Positions 63,686 to 64,000 of a stretch of DNA of 64,000 nucleotides are shown here, piece after piece (within the stretch, counting starts at the first letter, position 1; every line of letters begins with the position of its first letter). Origin of the DNA: Edolisoma coerulescens (taxonomy: Eukaryota > Chordata > Aves > Passeriformes > Campephagidae); NCBI GenBank assembly GCA_013397115.1, contig VWZW01004130.1:909585-973584 (forward strand). The letters run 5' to 3'. Below the pieces are notes generated by a model. The model was not told the origin of the DNA and ran no database searches. It was given only the letters and a program-made list of their open reading frames with translations. The position numbers and the translations under genes were made by a program.

Positions 63686-64000
63686 CCAGTGGTGTGAGGG
63701 GATGCCTACTGTTACCATAGTGTTGATATATTTGCAGCAACTCAGTCCTCTGGGGGACAGGAAAGAGAATTAAGAGGGTAAAAGTGAGAATACTCGGTTG
63801 AAATAAACACAGTTTAATAGGGAAAGGAAAAGCCATGCACACAAGCAAAGCAAGACAAGGGAGTTGTTCACTATTTCCCATGGGCAGGCCCTTGTTCAGA
63901 CATCCCCAGGAAAGCAGGGCTTTACCACAGATAAGGGCGACTTAGGAAAAAAAATGCCGTCACTCCTAAATGTCTTCCCCCTTTCCTTCTTCTTCCCCCA
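63686..64000 (-). mobile_element. ERVL-like LTR fragment, runs off the window end
   Basis: GGTTGAAATAAACACAGTTT, AATAGGGAAAGGAAAAGCCA, TGCACACAAGCAAAGCAAGA, CCCATGGGCAGGC, CATCCCCAGGAAAGCAGGGC and the final CTTTCCTTCTTCTTCCCCCA match, from memory, the antisense of the 3' half of a common avian ERVL-type LTR. The LTR therefore lies on the minus strand with its U5-side end near 63.69 kb; the U3 start would be beyond the window. The border is approximate. Confidence 0.6.

Noticed and set aside
33286..64000. Search for EDNRB exons on the minus strand
   Set aside because: No transmembrane-helix exon series or receptor motifs such as DRY-type segments were seen in the open frames.
1..64000. tRNA, rRNA, CRISPR, riboswitch or operon-type features
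   Set aside because: None visible; the sequence is vertebrate nuclear DNA and such bacterial features do not apply. MicroRNA hairpins could not be assessed without folding.

Overview
The window looks like nuclear DNA from a bird. It is AT-rich and intron-dominated, with vertebrate GT-AG splicing, fragments of the avian CR1 LINE in both orientations, and LTR sequences of kinds that recur in bird genomes. I recognise one protein-coding gene, SLAIN1, plus a cluster of endogenous retrovirus remains at the right end. Species cannot be assigned from sequence alone.

Left half (1-33300): the 3' part of SLAIN1 on the + strand. Six coding exons (11644-11793, 13690-13839, 15929-16267, 25814-25978, 27917-28208, 32186-32261) join in one frame to give 389 complete residues plus a stop, and match the C-terminal two thirds of the SLAIN1 family, ending in DGCY. 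The promoter and N-terminal exon(s) lie left of the window. The first 11.6 kb is intron, and a 9.5-kb intron separates exons C and D. The 3' UTR probably ends near 33285. SLAIN proteins act at growing microtubule plus ends with EB proteins and ch-TOG/CKAP5.

Middle (33300-59400): 26 kb with no gene I can support. It holds CR1 pieces (36731-37326, 47394-47516, and older ones at 57600-58800), small tandem repeats, and a few segments worth checking: two exon-like blocks, a minus-strand decayed ORF cluster at 34830-36550, and a high-complexity stretch near 39130-39710. In human and chicken the next gene is EDNRB, as far as I recall the map. No EDNRB exon is visible here, so this may be the SLAIN1-EDNRB spacer, which could hold regulatory DNA.

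Right end (59400-64000): minus-strand retroviral relics. A class II (ERVK/betaretrovirus-like) 3' LTR with polypurine tract sits directly after the end of pol (integrase, RNase H and RT C-terminal part), with no env between them and four internal in-frame stops. It breaks off near 61.73 kb. Beyond lie an unassigned strip, a tandem-rich avian LTR-like segment (62258-62785), and an ERVL-like LTR piece that runs off the end. None of these can encode a functional virus.

No rRNA, tRNA, CRISPR array or prokaryotic feature was seen. No wholly new system was found; the most checkable open points are the unexplained exon-like and conserved-looking blocks around SLAIN1.
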